A program made the translations under genes and the position numbers. DNA of 64,000 bases from CmP2 sp052084925 (lineage in GTDB: Bacteria > Actinomycetota > Actinomycetes > Actinomycetales > Micrococcaceae): positions 1 through 64,000 of the forward strand of contig JBQDEV010000002.1 of the NCBI GenBank assembly GCA_052084925.1, in the 5' to 3' direction. The notes under the pieces are model-generated. The model ran no database searches and was not told where the DNA came from. It saw only the letters and a list, made by a program, of their open reading frames with translations. This document shows, one piece after another, positions 42,124 through 51,122 of the stretch (position 1 is its first letter; each line of letters starts with the position of its first letter).

Positions 42124-43299
42124 TCAGTCCGCGTCGTGGACGCGCTGCACCCCGTCGCGAATCACCGAGGCTGCCCCCTCGGCGATCTCGCGCGCCCGGT
42201 CCAGATCCTCATCTGTGGCGGCGATCACATTGATGTGCCCTACCTTACGTCCGGGGCGCACCGACTTTCCATAGGCGTGGATCTTCGCCTCCGGATACCG
42301 GGCCATGGCGGGGGGGAAGGCCGAGTAGAGATCCTGGTTGGCCCCACCTAGATAGTTCTTCATCACGGTGTAGGCGCCCAGTGGTTCGGTGGAGCCCAAG
42401 GGGAGATCGAGGACGGCGCGCAGGTGCTGTTCGAACTGTCCGGTGACGGCCCCGTCCATCGACCAGTGCCCGGAGTTGTGGGGGCGCATCGCCAGCTCGT
42501 TGATGAGGAAACCCTGCCCGGTCCCGGGGGTCTCAAAGAGCTCTACGGCGAGCATGCCCACCACGCCGAGGCGCTCGGCAAGAGTGGACGCAGCGGCGGC
42601 TGCGGCTGCGGCCACCTCGGTATCGAGACCGGGCGCCGGGGCGGTGACCACGTCGCAGACGCTGTCGGTCTGTAGGGATTCCACGACAGGGTAGGTGACA
42701 ATCTCCCCCGAGGGCCGGCGCGCCACCTGGGCGGAGAGCTCACGGGCGAAGGGGACCAGCTGCTCGACCAGCAGGGCTGGGAAATCCAGGTCGAACCAGT
42801 CGGCCGCGTCGTGGGCCTCGGCGGCCGAGCGGATCACGCGCACGCCCTTGCCGTCGTAGCCGCCGCGGGGGGTCTTCAGCACCACCGGCCAGCCGTTGGT
42901 CTCGCCGAAGCGCACCAGGGCCTCGACGGACTCCGCCGCCTCCCAGACCGGATTCGGCAGGCCAAGCTCGTCGGCGATGCCGCGCATCTGAAGCTTGTCC
43001 TGGGCGTACTGCAGCGCGTTCGGGCCCGGCCGCACGGCCACCCCGGAATCCTCCAGGGAGCGCAGGTGCTCGGTGGGCACGTGCTCGTGATCGAAGGTGA
43101 GGACATCCACTGTCGCGGCGAAGCGCTGCAGCGTGTCCAGGTCGCGATAGTCGCCCACGGTATAGCGGGCGGCGGTGGTCGCGGACACGTCCTCGGACTC
43201 TGCGAGGACGTGGAGCTGAACACCGAGTTCAATGGCTGCGGGGGCCAGCATGCGGGCCAATTGGCCGCCGCCGACGACGCCTACGATGGGAAAAGTCAC
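42124..43299 (-). CDS. purK: N5-carboxyaminoimidazole ribonucleotide synthase
   Basis: 391 residues. It is an ATP-grasp enzyme that carboxylates AIR with bicarbonate and ATP, the step before PurE. The Rossmann-like start 'GVVGGGQLARMLAPAA' is near 7-22. The ATP-grasp core has 'VVLKTPRGGYDGKGV' near 138-152 and 'NELAMRPHNSGHWSMDG' near 266-282. The GTG at 43299 fits a leaderless start, being 6 nt after TACCCT. The ATG at 43314 lies upstream of that box and would add five residues. Confidence 0.95.
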   Translation of the reverse strand: MTFPIVGVVGGGQLARMLAPAAIELGVQLHVLAESEDVSATTAARYTVGDYRDLDTLQRFAATVDVLTFDHEHVPTEHLRSLEDSGVAVRPGPNALQYAQDKLQMRGIADELGLPNPVWEAAESVEALVRFGETNGWPVVLKTPRGGYDGKGVRVIRSAAEAHDAADWFDLDFPALLVEQLVPFARELSAQVARRPSGEIVTYPVVESLQTDSVCDVVTAPAPGLDTEVAAAAAAAASTLAERLGVVGMLAVELFETPGTGQGFLINELAMRPHNSGHWSMDGAVTGQFEQHLRAVLDLPLGSTEPLGAYTVMKNYLGGANQDLYSAFPPAMARYPEAKIHAYGKSVRPGRKVGHINVIAATDEDLDRAREIAEGAASVIRDGVQRVHDAD

Positions 43300-43305
43300 C
43301 CTCTT

Positions 43306-43311
43306 AGGGTA
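43306..43311 (-). promoter_or_regulatory. -10 box of purK (leaderless spacing)
   Basis: TACCCT on the minus strand lies 6 nt before GTG 43299. Confidence 0.45.
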
Positions 43312-43465
43312 CATACTCGAAGAGGCGCCTCCGTGAGCGTCCGGTCGAACGTGGCCCCCGCTGCAGTCGCCGGGGCGACGCCGCGGGCGCCGCTTTCAGG
43401 AATTCAGCAGGAGCCCGGTTTAGAGTAGCCGGGAACTTTGTCCAGACCAGGAGCTCTCACCCCCT

Positions 43466-44110
43466 ATGTTCAGTGACCTTTGGCAGCGCCTCCTCGGGCT
43501 GATCCGCATGCTGTGGCGTGAAGTCGCCAAATTCGGCACGGTCGGCGCGGTGGCGTTCGTGATCGACTCCGCGGTCTTCGTCTGGCTGATGCACGGTCCC
43601 ATGGAGGGCTCCAACGTGAAGGCCAAGATCGTGGCCGGCGTGGTGGCGACCATCTTCTCTTGGATCGCCAACCGCTTCTGGACGTTCCGTCACCGCCGCC
43701 AGTCCAATGTGGGTCGCGAGCTGATGCTCTTCCTGGTGATGAACGCCATAGGTCTCGGCATCCAGGCCGGGTGTGTGTTCATCGCCCAGTACCTGCTCGG
43801 TGTGACCTCTACCTCAGGGCTGTTCATTGCGGGCAACGTGGTCGGGCTCTTCTTCGGCACGGTGTTTCGCTTCTTCGCCTACCGGTTCTGGGTGTTCTCC
43901 GAAACGATGGAGTCCGATCCGGCCTTCGCCCACGACCGCGAGTACCTCACCGGCCAGCTCCCGGCCGTTCCGACACCGGAACAGGACGAGACTCCCCGCG
44001 CTGAACAGCACCGGGGCATGGGCGACGAGACAGCGACTCCTCCGGCGTCGTCTGTCGCGCCCGCTCCGCCTGCACCCTCTGAGTCCGAGGGCATGGATTC
44101 AGCGCGCTGA
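43466..44110 (+). CDS. GtrA family membrane protein
   Basis: 214 residues with four membrane helices at about 18-38, 46-66, 88-110 and 118-140, the GtrA layout. 'KFGTVGAVAFVIDSAVFVWL' opens helix 1 and 'WIANRFWTFRHRR' near 65-77 is the family signature. GtrA-type proteins help flip polyprenyl-linked sugars across the membrane. The last 60 residues are a Pro/Ala/Glu-rich tail. A GTG-less ATG start has GGAG about 12 nt upstream. TAGAGT near 43424 may be its -10. In Mycobacterium a GtrA gene also follows purK. Confidence 0.88.
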   Translation: MFSDLWQRLLGLIRMLWREVAKFGTVGAVAFVIDSAVFVWLMHGPMEGSNVKAKIVAGVVATIFSWIANRFWTFRHRRQSNVGRELMLFLVMNAIGLGIQAGCVFIAQYLLGVTSTSGLFIAGNVVGLFFGTVFRFFAYRFWVFSETMESDPAFAHDREYLTGQLPAVPTPEQDETPRAEQHRGMGDETATPPASSVAPAPPAPSESEGMDSAR

Positions 44111-44139
44111 CGCTCTGCGGCGCGGCCCCCATTACAGGA

Positions 44140-44907
44140 TCAGTGCGCTGCGCCGCCGAGGCGCTCGACGTCGCCCAGGCGAGCCGCCTGCTCCGGGTTC
44201 AGGGTTCTGCCGTCCACCAGGATCACGGGGCACCGCCGCGACCACTGTTCGTGGACGGCACTGATGACCGTTGCGCTCAAACGGGCACGGTCAGCGGCCA
44301 CGATCAGTCCCCGCTCAAAGGCACGGGCGCTCTCCGGTGCGGCAGCGGCCCACCGTGCCGAGGCTCCCTCCGTGCCCGTGATCAGGTCTGGTGCCGCCCC
44401 GGGATGCTGATCGGCCTGCGAAGCCACCTCGTCGTCGAAGTCGATGGCGTGGTCCGGGAGGGAGGCCCTCGACTCCGGAGACTCTGGCGCCTCGTCGAGC
44501 GAGGTCACCACGATCAGCTCCCCGGGGTGCTGTGCCCAAGTCGCAGGCCGTGTGGTGAAGACCATCTCTGCTTCGTTAACACCATCAACACCGTCTGCGT
44601 CGACTGTTTCCTCCGCCGCCGCATACCGAATCTCAGCAAGATCCCAGGAGATTCCTAGGGAGGCCGCCAGACTGAGCCAGTGCAGGGGCAGATCCAGCAC
44701 CGCGACCCCGGAGGTGTCGATGCCGTGATGATCCAGGAGGTTGGCGGTTTTCGCGGCCCAGTTCACCAGCACGCGCCCCGAGAGTTCGGTGCGGGAGCCG
44801 TCGCGGTGGTACTGGATGAGGGCTGGTCGGGCGGAGGCGCCGACATGGGCGATCAGGTCGGCGCCGGGGCGGGCGATCGCTGGGCCGGATGACGAGAGTG
44901 AAACCAT
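44140..44907 (-). CDS. TIGR03089 family protein
   Basis: 255 residues from ATG 44907, where AGAGG precedes by 6 nt. The opening 'RPALIQYHRDGSRTELSGR' (around 26-44) and 'VLVNWAAKTANLL' (around 45-57) match TIGR03089, an actinobacterial family that resembles the N-terminal half of AMP-forming acyl ligases but lacks the catalytic C-terminal part. Function unknown. The family sits near LCP and purE/purK genes in mycobacteria as well. Convergent with gtrA; a 399-bp space separates it from whiB2. Confidence 0.82.
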   Translation of the reverse strand: MVSLSSSGPAIARPGADLIAHVGASARPALIQYHRDGSRTELSGRVLVNWAAKTANLLDHHGIDTSGVAVLDLPLHWLSLAASLGISWDLAEIRYAAAEETVDADGVDGVNEAEMVFTTRPATWAQHPGELIVVTSLDEAPESPESRASLPDHAIDFDDEVASQADQHPGAAPDLITGTEGASARWAAAAPESARAFERGLIVAADRARLSATVISAVHEQWSRRCPVILVDGRTLNPEQAARLGDVERLGGAAH

Positions 44908-45306
44908 GCTGACCTCTGGGATGGAAGGGACGGTGGGATGTGCGGTGGAACGGGGGACACGGGCCTGCGATCGGCGCGGAGCCGGGCCGGAACCGGGGAA
45001 GAGACGCGAGTTCGACGCGGTCTGGTTCTTGATGCTACTGCCCGGTCGCACCGTTGAACCGAGCTTGACCCAGCCGAGTTACAACGGTGTAATTAGACGA
45101 GATCAATGATGAAGTGATGGTCCGTATCGGGCCGTTGCGCTTCCCAGGTGTACTTCATCAGCATGACGGGTGCGACCGACGGAAATCCAGTCGGCTCCAC
45201 CTGCTCGTGCTGGGATGACCCAGGGCTGTCGCACGGACTCGCTCGCCGCCCCACGAAGGAAGCGAGATGGCTCAGCAATGAGCTTGCGAACCGTAGAGAG
45301 GAACTG
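44908..45306 (+). promoter_or_regulatory. Upstream region of whiB2 with promoter, palindrome and short upstream frame
   Basis: About 400 bp without a separate gene. TTGACC (45065-45070), a 17-nt spacer and TGTAAT (45088-45093) form a good sigma-70-type promoter. A perfect palindrome TTACA-ACGG-TGTAA (45079-45092) overlaps spacer and -10 and may be an operator. The leader of about 200 nt contains a four-codon frame (ATG 45267 to TGA 45281) with GAAGGAAG upstream of it. The whiB2 frame itself is also open upstream to 45148, so a longer protein is possible. Confidence 0.55.
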
Positions 45307-45873
45307 ATGGAGAACGCACAAAGGCTGGACTCATCTCGACGCGATGTCGAGGCCACCACGCAGCGTCCGACACGAGGCGTACCCTCTGACTGGTTCATCG
45401 ATCCCGCCGACCCCCAGGCCGTCGATCACGTCGACGTCACCCTGGATGATCAGGCGACCGCGTTCCTGGCCGCGCACGAGGCACTGGAGAGCACCGACGC
45501 TCCCGCCGACACCGCTGCATCCACGGAGAACACTGCAACGGATTTGGCCACGGTCACCGCCCTGCACCCCGGGGCGTCCCCGGCTCCGGAGAAGGCACCC
45601 GACGCCGGCACCTGGCTCGGTATCCCCGGATTCGGTCACCCCGAGGACGAGGGCGAACTGGCCTGGCAGACCGACGCGCTGTGCGCCCAGACCGACCCGG
45701 AGGCGTTCTTCCCCGAAAAGGGCGGCTCCACCTGCGACGCTAAGAAGGTCTGCTCGGCCTGCACGGTGCGCTCCGAATGCCTGGAGTACGCGCTGGCCAA
45801 TGACGAACGCTTCGGCATCTGGGGCGGGCTCTCGGAGCGGGAGCGCCGGCGCCTGCGTAAGAAGTCATCCTGA
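45307..45873 (+). CDS. whiB2: WhiB-family transcriptional regulator (WhiB2/WhmD type)
   Basis: 188 residues from ATG 45307 with GAGAGGA 4 nt upstream. The iron-sulfur cysteines are C126, C149, C152 and C158, in the pattern C-x22-C-x2-C-x5-C; C143 is extra. The turn motif 'GIWGGLSERERRRLR' near 170-184 is the DNA-contact region. 'DALCAQTDPEAFFPEKGGST' near 123-142 is typical of WhiB2, the septation regulator and sigma-factor partner. The first 115 residues are a disordered acidic extension, much longer than in mycobacterial WhiB2. The subtype is from sequence recall plus synteny with DUF3499. Confidence 0.88.
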   Translation: MENAQRLDSSRRDVEATTQRPTRGVPSDWFIDPADPQAVDHVDVTLDDQATAFLAAHEALESTDAPADTAASTENTATDLATVTALHPGASPAPEKAPDAGTWLGIPGFGHPEDEGELAWQTDALCAQTDPEAFFPEKGGSTCDAKKVCSACTVRSECLEYALANDERFGIWGGLSERERRRLRKKSS

Positions 45874-45878
45874 GTACT

Positions 45879-48800
45879 GTGACCGGTTCGACCGTCCAGC
45901 ACGTCACCGCCGTGGTGACGGTCGATCGTCGTCCTGAGGCGCTGATCGACGCGATTCGATCCGTCACACAGCAGCACCGCGCCCCGGAGCGCGTGATCAT
46001 CGTGACCACCGCCGGCACCATCGACCCCGCCGTCGTGGCCGAGTCGACCCGCGAGCTCACCGACGCCGACATCGACTGGCACCACCTGGAGCGGCCCCGC
46101 ACCCCGGGACGCTCGCTGGCGTCCGAGCTCGAGGCCCCGGCTGAGCCCACTGACTCATCCACCGCCGCAGCCACCGCCGAACCCGCAGCGGGTGCCGCCG
46201 CAGATCGCTGGATCTGGTTCCTCCACGACGACGCCGTGGCCGAGCCGCATGCCCTGCAGGCCGTGCTGCGCGCCGTGGAGGTCTCGCCCTCGGTGGCGCT
46301 GGCCGGCGCCAAGCAGGTCGAGCGGCACCGGCCGCGCCACCTGCTCGACGTCGGGGTGACCATGACGCACACCGGCCACCCGGTGTCCATGATCGAACCC
46401 GGCGAGCTCGACCAGGGCCAGTACGACGACCGCACCGACGTGCTCTCCGTCTCCGCTCCCGGCATGCTGGTGCGCCAGGACGTCTGGACCGAACTCGACG
46501 GCGTCGACGCCGCCACCCCGGCCCCGGCCGCCGCACTGGACCTGTGCCTGCGCACCCGGCTGGCCGGTCACCGCGTGGTGGTCGTGCCGCGCTCGATCAT
46601 CCGCCACGAGGGCTCCGGCGAGGGGCTGCACGCCGCCCGCCGCGAACGCCACGAGGCCGCCGCTTGGATGCGGCTGAAGCACTACCGGGGCCGACTCACC
46701 CTGCCGCTGCTGTGGTTGTGGATGATGCTCTCCGCGCTCGGCTCACTGGCCTGGTCGCTGCTGATCAAGGAACCCGGGGCCGGCATGGCACGCCTGGGTG
46801 GCACCCTGCAGGGAGCCACCCGGCCCTTCGCCCTGCTGGGAGCCCGGCGCCGCGCCCGCTCCACCCTGAGACTCTCCGCGGCCCGGGCGGCCGGGATGCG
46901 AGACCTGCGCCCCAGCCGCGCCCAGGTGCGGGCCTACCGGCGCTCGGTGATCGACGTCTCCGAGCCGGATGAGGTCATCGGCGACGGCACCGGCACCACC
47001 CACCTGGACTCCGAACCCACCGGCGGCCATGACGACTTCACCGCCCTGGCCACCCCAGAACGCAACTGGGTGGGCATCGGGCTGGTCGTCGCCCTGCTGC
47101 TGCTCGGCGCCACCGCCGTGCTGGGACTGCGCAGCCTGCTCGGGGCCGAGGCCGTGGCCGGGGGCGCGCTGCTGCCCCTGGACGGCTCGCTGCGCGACCT
47201 CTGGGAAACCGCCACTACCGGCTGGTCCGAGTCCGGGGTCGGATCCGCCGTGCAGCCGGGACCCTTCGGACTCGTGCTCGCCCTGCTGGGTCTCACCGGC
47301 TCCGCTTCCGTGTCGGTGGTCGTGCTGATGATCACCGCCCTGCCGCTGGCCGCCGCCGGTGCCTGGACCGCGGCCGGAGCCATCGCCCGCTCCCGCGCCG
47401 CCCGCTTCGCCGTCGCCCTGGCCTGGGGCCTGGCGCCCACCCTGCTGATCAGCATCGGGCAGGGACGCCTCGGCGCGATCGTCGTGCACCTGCTGCTGCC
47501 CTGGCTGGTGCTGGCCGTGATGCGGGCCACCGGTTCCGCCGCGCCCCGGCGCCGTGACCCGGGCTCGTTGCTCAGCGACGCCCCCTCCGGACCCGGAACC
47601 CGCGGGGTCATCTCCTGGACCGGCTCCGGATGGACCGCCCTGCTGCTGGCCCTGATGACCGCCGCCGCCCCCTCGCTGCTGGTTCCAGGGGTGCTCACCG
47701 TGCTGCTGATCGCCGCCGTGATGCGCTCCCGGGGCCGTGCCCTGTGGTGGACCCCGGTGCTGGCGCTCGCCCTCTTCGCGCCGGCGCTGATCACCCACTG
47801 GAACAACCTGCGTGCCGTGCTCGCCGACCCCGGGGTGCCGCTGGGCTTCACCGCCGCGCCCGGCTGGCAGCAGCTGCTCGGCTTCCCCACCGCCTTCACC
47901 GCCGACGCCGGACTGCTGGCCGCCCCCGGGCTCGACACCCTGCTGCCCGGGTTCCCCTGGGCGCTACTCACCGCCCTCGTCATCGCCGGACCCCTGCTGG
48001 TCCTCGCCGTGCTGGGGGTTTTCTCCCTGCGTCCAGCCGGTACCACCGCGCGCGTCGGGCTGCTGGTGTCCGGGCTGGGCCTGGCGGCCGCCTGGGTCGC
48101 CACCCAGATCACCGTCTCCATCGACGCCGTGGGCACCCCCGTCACCCTCTTCACCGGCCCCGCCGTCTCGGTGGTGTGGCTGGGGCTGATCATGGCCGCC
48201 GTCGCCGGGTTCGACCTGGTGCACCGGGTACAGCGCCTCGCCGTGCCCGCCGTCGCCCTAGCCATGGTTGCTGCGATGGCCGTCTCCGCCACCGTGTGGC
48301 TGGTGCCGCGCTTCCCGGGGCCCGACACCGCCGAGGCGCAGCGCGCCGCGCTTGAGGCCCGGGCCACCACCGGGGAATCCGATCCGGAGCTCTCCGCGCT
48401 CACTGCCTCCAGCCTGCTCTACCCGGGCGCGCAGCGGCAGGTGCCGGCCACCGCGGCGGACCAAGCGCTCGGTGAGCTCTCCACCCGCACCCTGATTATC
48501 TCCCGCTCCGGGGACGGGGTCTCCGCCATCGCCGTCGCCGGCGCCGGTGACACCCTGAACCGCTACAGCGCCGGGGTGGTGTCGCGCACCCTGACCGGCG
48601 GGCTGTTCACCCCAGAAAACACCAAGGCCGACCCCGCCGACGAGGCGCTGCGCACCCTGGCCGCCGAGCTGGTGGCTGGCACGACCAACGACCCGCGCAG
48701 CCAGCTGCAGAGCATCGGTGCGGCCTTCGTGGTGCTGCGCGACCCTGATGGCGTGGACCAGACCACCGCGGCCAACCTCGACGCCGTCCCCGGGCTCACC

Positions 48801-49364
48801 CCCGTCGGACTCACCGGGCAGGGCTGGCTTTGGAGGGTCGAGCCCACCACCGAGAACGGCGCCCCCGTGCTCACCGAGGACGCCGATGGCGCCCCCGACG
48901 AAGCGCGCGGCTTTGCCGTCGCCCGAGCCCAGATCCAGGACGCCTCCGGAGATACCCTGGCGCTGCTGCCCGGCGAACACGGCCGGTTCGACGCCGAAGT
49001 GCCCGCCGCCGAGGACGCCGACGCCGAACGCACCGTGGTGCTGGCCGAACGCGCCCACGACCGGTGGACCGCCACCTACAACGGGGAGTCGCTGGAAGCC
49101 ACCACCGCACCCGAGGGGTGGAACCAGGCCTTCGCCCTGCCCGCCGAGGCCGGCGCGTTGCAGATCCACTTCGAGGCACCCGTGCCGCGCTGGTACTGGG
49201 TGATCCCCGGGGTACTGCTGCTGATCGCGCTACTGCTGGCGATCCCGTCGCCGACCCGGCGTACCGCCTCGCGCACCCAGGATCGCCCGGTGGCGCAGGG
49301 CGACTCCGCGGTGGCCGCCCTGGAGAACAGCACCGACGACGAGGAATGGACGGCGCAGCGATGA
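45879..49364 (+). CDS. Large glycosyltransferase family 2 protein with multi-helix membrane domain
   Basis: 1161 residues. The N-terminal GT-A domain (about 1-265) opens 'VTAVVTVDRRPEALIDAIRSV' and holds the acidic 'FLHDDAVAEP' around 115-124 that would bind the metal and nucleotide sugar. A membrane stretch with about a dozen helices (about 275-820) and an outer C-terminal domain (about 830-1120) follow, then a last helix (about 1107-1127). The order whiB2, this gene, DUF5719, zincin-like gene and DUF3499 recurs in actinobacteria. It probably builds an envelope polysaccharide; donor and acceptor are unknown. It starts 5 nt after whiB2 with no clear ribosome-binding site and overlaps DUF5719 by ATGA. 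Confidence 0.85.
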   Translation: MTGSTVQHVTAVVTVDRRPEALIDAIRSVTQQHRAPERVIIVTTAGTIDPAVVAESTRELTDADIDWHHLERPRTPGRSLASELEAPAEPTDSSTAAATAEPAAGAAADRWIWFLHDDAVAEPHALQAVLRAVEVSPSVALAGAKQVERHRPRHLLDVGVTMTHTGHPVSMIEPGELDQGQYDDRTDVLSVSAPGMLVRQDVWTELDGVDAATPAPAAALDLCLRTRLAGHRVVVVPRSIIRHEGSGEGLHAARRERHEAAAWMRLKHYRGRLTLPLLWLWMMLSALGSLAWSLLIKEPGAGMARLGGTLQGATRPFALLGARRRARSTLRLSAARAAGMRDLRPSRAQVRAYRRSVIDVSEPDEVIGDGTGTTHLDSEPTGGHDDFTALATPERNWVGIGLVVALLLLGATAVLGLRSLLGAEAVAGGALLPLDGSLRDLWETATTGWSESGVGSAVQPGPFGLVLALLGLTGSASVSVVVLMITALPLAAAGAWTAAGAIARSRAARFAVALAWGLAPTLLISIGQGRLGAIVVHLLLPWLVLAVMRATGSAAPRRRDPGSLLSDAPSGPGTRGVISWTGSGWTALLLALMTAAAPSLLVPGVLTVLLIAAVMRSRGRALWWTPVLALALFAPALITHWNNLRAVLADPGVPLGFTAAPGWQQLLGFPTAFTADAGLLAAPGLDTLLPGFPWALLTALVIAGPLLVLAVLGVFSLRPAGTTARVGLLVSGLGLAAAWVATQITVSIDAVGTPVTLFTGPAVSVVWLGLIMAAVAGFDLVHRVQRLAVPAVALAMVAAMAVSATVWLVPRFPGPDTAEAQRAALEARATTGESDPELSALTASSLLYPGAQRQVPATAADQALGELSTRTLIISRSGDGVSAIAVAGAGDTLNRYSAGVVSRTLTGGLFTPENTKADPADEALRTLAAELVAGTTNDPRSQLQSIGAAFVVLRDPDGVDQTTAANLDAVPGLTPVGLTGQGWLWRVEPTTENGAPVLTEDADGAPDEARGFAVARAQIQDASGDTLALLPGEHGRFDAEVPAAEDADAERTVVLAERAHDRWTATYNGESLEATTAPEGWNQAFALPAEAGALQIHFEAPVPRWYWVIPGVLLLIALLLAIPSPTRRTASRTQDRPVAQGDSAVAALENSTDDEEWTAQR

Positions 49365-51097
49365 CCGGCGAGCACTCGGACGACCAGCGCACCCCCAGCG
49401 CTGATGCCTCCCAGCTGGGCCGGGGCGCCCGCAAGCGCGCGGTGCGCCGCGACGCCGTGCTGGAGGCCTACGGACGCTCGGAACGACGCCGCGGCTGGGC
49501 GCTGCCCACCCTCGGCGGTGTCGGAGCGCTGGTGCTGGTCGGTGGCCTTGCCTACGGCGCCACCGTGCTGCCCGCGGCCCCCGCGGATCTGAACACCGGG
49601 GCGGCACCGGCCTCGCTGTCCGCGGCCACCGCACAGTACGTGTGCCCGGCCGCGCCCCGCCTGCCCTCCGGCGCCGACGAGGCCACCGACGTCGACTTTT
49701 CCCCGCTGTCCTCGGACGCCACCACCGAAACCACCGTGAGCCTGTTCTCCGACCTCGCCGGACGACTGCCCGGATCCACCCTGCGCCCGGCCACCACCGC
49801 CGGCGACGCCGAGGGCGGACCCGAAGCAGCAGCCGCCTCCGGTGAGGAACTCACTTCCTCCCAGCCCGACGACGTCCAGCAAGGTGCCCCGGCGACCTCC
49901 GGCGCCGACGGGGTGCCCGTCCGCGAGGCCGGAGCGCACCGGGTGGGCGCGCCCGGCGGCGAGCAGGGCCTGCCCTCCGTCGTCACCGTAGAACCGCTCG
50001 GCGGCCAGGCCGGCCCGGGCAGCGCCGTCACCTCCTACTCCGCCAGCGACGGGGACCTCACCGGCCTCGACGTCTCCGCCTGCACTGTGCCCGGCCACGC
50101 CCAACGCCTCACCGGCGCCACCACCACGATCGGCTCCACCGCCATCCTGGTGCTCACTAACCCCTCTGCCTCCGCCGCCACCGTGGACCTGCGCCTCTTC
50201 GGCGCCGAGGGCCTGCTGGAGTCCCCAGGCACCTCCGGGCTCGTGCTCGGGCCTGACCAGACCCGCTCCTTCGTGCTCGGCGGGCTCGCCCCGGACGAGG
50301 AGAACCTCGCCGTCGAGGTACGCTCCTCCGGGGGCGCGGTCTCCGCGAGCATCCAACAGCACCGGCTCTTCGGGGTCATGCCCGGCGGCGTCGACGTGAT
50401 CACCCCCAGCACCGAGGCCGCCCAGCGTCAAATCATCCCCGGAGTCAGCTCCCCCGGAGCTGAGGCGCTCGAGGAGCTCAACGCCCAGGACGACGTCGAC
50501 GCCGCACCCGCCGTGCAGCTCGCCGCCACCGGATCGGCCACCACCGCCGAGGTCACCGCGCTCGGCCCCGACGGACCGGCGTCCCTGGGCAGTGGGTCCG
50601 TGGTGGAACTGGCCGCCAACGGCACTGGTAGCGTGGACCTGTCCAACCTGCCCGCCGGCGAATACACGCTGATCGTGGAGGCCGATGCGCCCGTGATCGC
50701 CACTGCACGTTCGGTGAGCGGCGCCGTCGAGGAATCGGTTGATGTGGCGCTGACCCCGGCCGCCCCGGAACTCGCCTTCGACCAGATGGTCTCCCTGCCC
50801 GCGGAGGGCGCCTCGCAGCTGGTGGTCTACGGTTCCGCGGCCGGGGCGATCGACTATCAGCTCGTCGGTGAGGACGGCAGCCTGGGGGAGACCCAGGAAC
50901 AGGAGATTGCCGAGGGCGCGACGGTCACCCTGGATCTCGACGACGTCGACAACGCAGCCGGGGTGCGCATTGCCACCACCGACTCCGGGCTGCACGCCGG
51001 GATCATCGTCCGCGACGGCGCCACCGGCCTCTCCGGCTACCCGGTCAGCCCCGCCGCCGCCAACGGCACCGGCGTCCCGGTTCGGGTGGGCTACTGA
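49361..51097 (+). CDS. DUF5719 family membrane-anchored protein
   Basis: 578 residues from ATG 49361, which overlaps the glycosyltransferase stop. A basic head (about 1-42), one membrane helix (about 45-65) and a large outer beta-rich domain fit DUF5719. 'GGLAPDEENLAVEVRSSGG' lies near 306-324 and 'GVRIATTDSGLHAGI' near 535-549. Extracellular and without catalytic motifs, it may be a partner or scaffold of the large glycosyltransferase with which it is translationally coupled. Confidence 0.82.
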   Translation: MTGEHSDDQRTPSADASQLGRGARKRAVRRDAVLEAYGRSERRRGWALPTLGGVGALVLVGGLAYGATVLPAAPADLNTGAAPASLSAATAQYVCPAAPRLPSGADEATDVDFSPLSSDATTETTVSLFSDLAGRLPGSTLRPATTAGDAEGGPEAAAASGEELTSSQPDDVQQGAPATSGADGVPVREAGAHRVGAPGGEQGLPSVVTVEPLGGQAGPGSAVTSYSASDGDLTGLDVSACTVPGHAQRLTGATTTIGSTAILVLTNPSASAATVDLRLFGAEGLLESPGTSGLVLGPDQTRSFVLGGLAPDEENLAVEVRSSGGAVSASIQQHRLFGVMPGGVDVITPSTEAAQRQIIPGVSSPGAEALEELNAQDDVDAAPAVQLAATGSATTAEVTALGPDGPASLGSGSVVELAANGTGSVDLSNLPAGEYTLIVEADAPVIATARSVSGAVEESVDVALTPAAPELAFDQMVSLPAEGASQLVVYGSAAGAIDYQLVGEDGSLGETQEQEIAEGATVTLDLDDVDNAAGVRIATTDSGLHAGIIVRDGATGLSGYPVSPAAANGTGVPVRVGY

Positions 51098-51122
51098 GCC
51101 ACACCCCTGAACGCCGCAGGGT

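Noticed and set aside
45079..45092. BldD binding site in the whiB2 promoter
   Set aside because: The palindrome TTAC-N6-GTAA has a spacer of six; the BldD box as I remember it has five. Kept as an unassigned palindrome.
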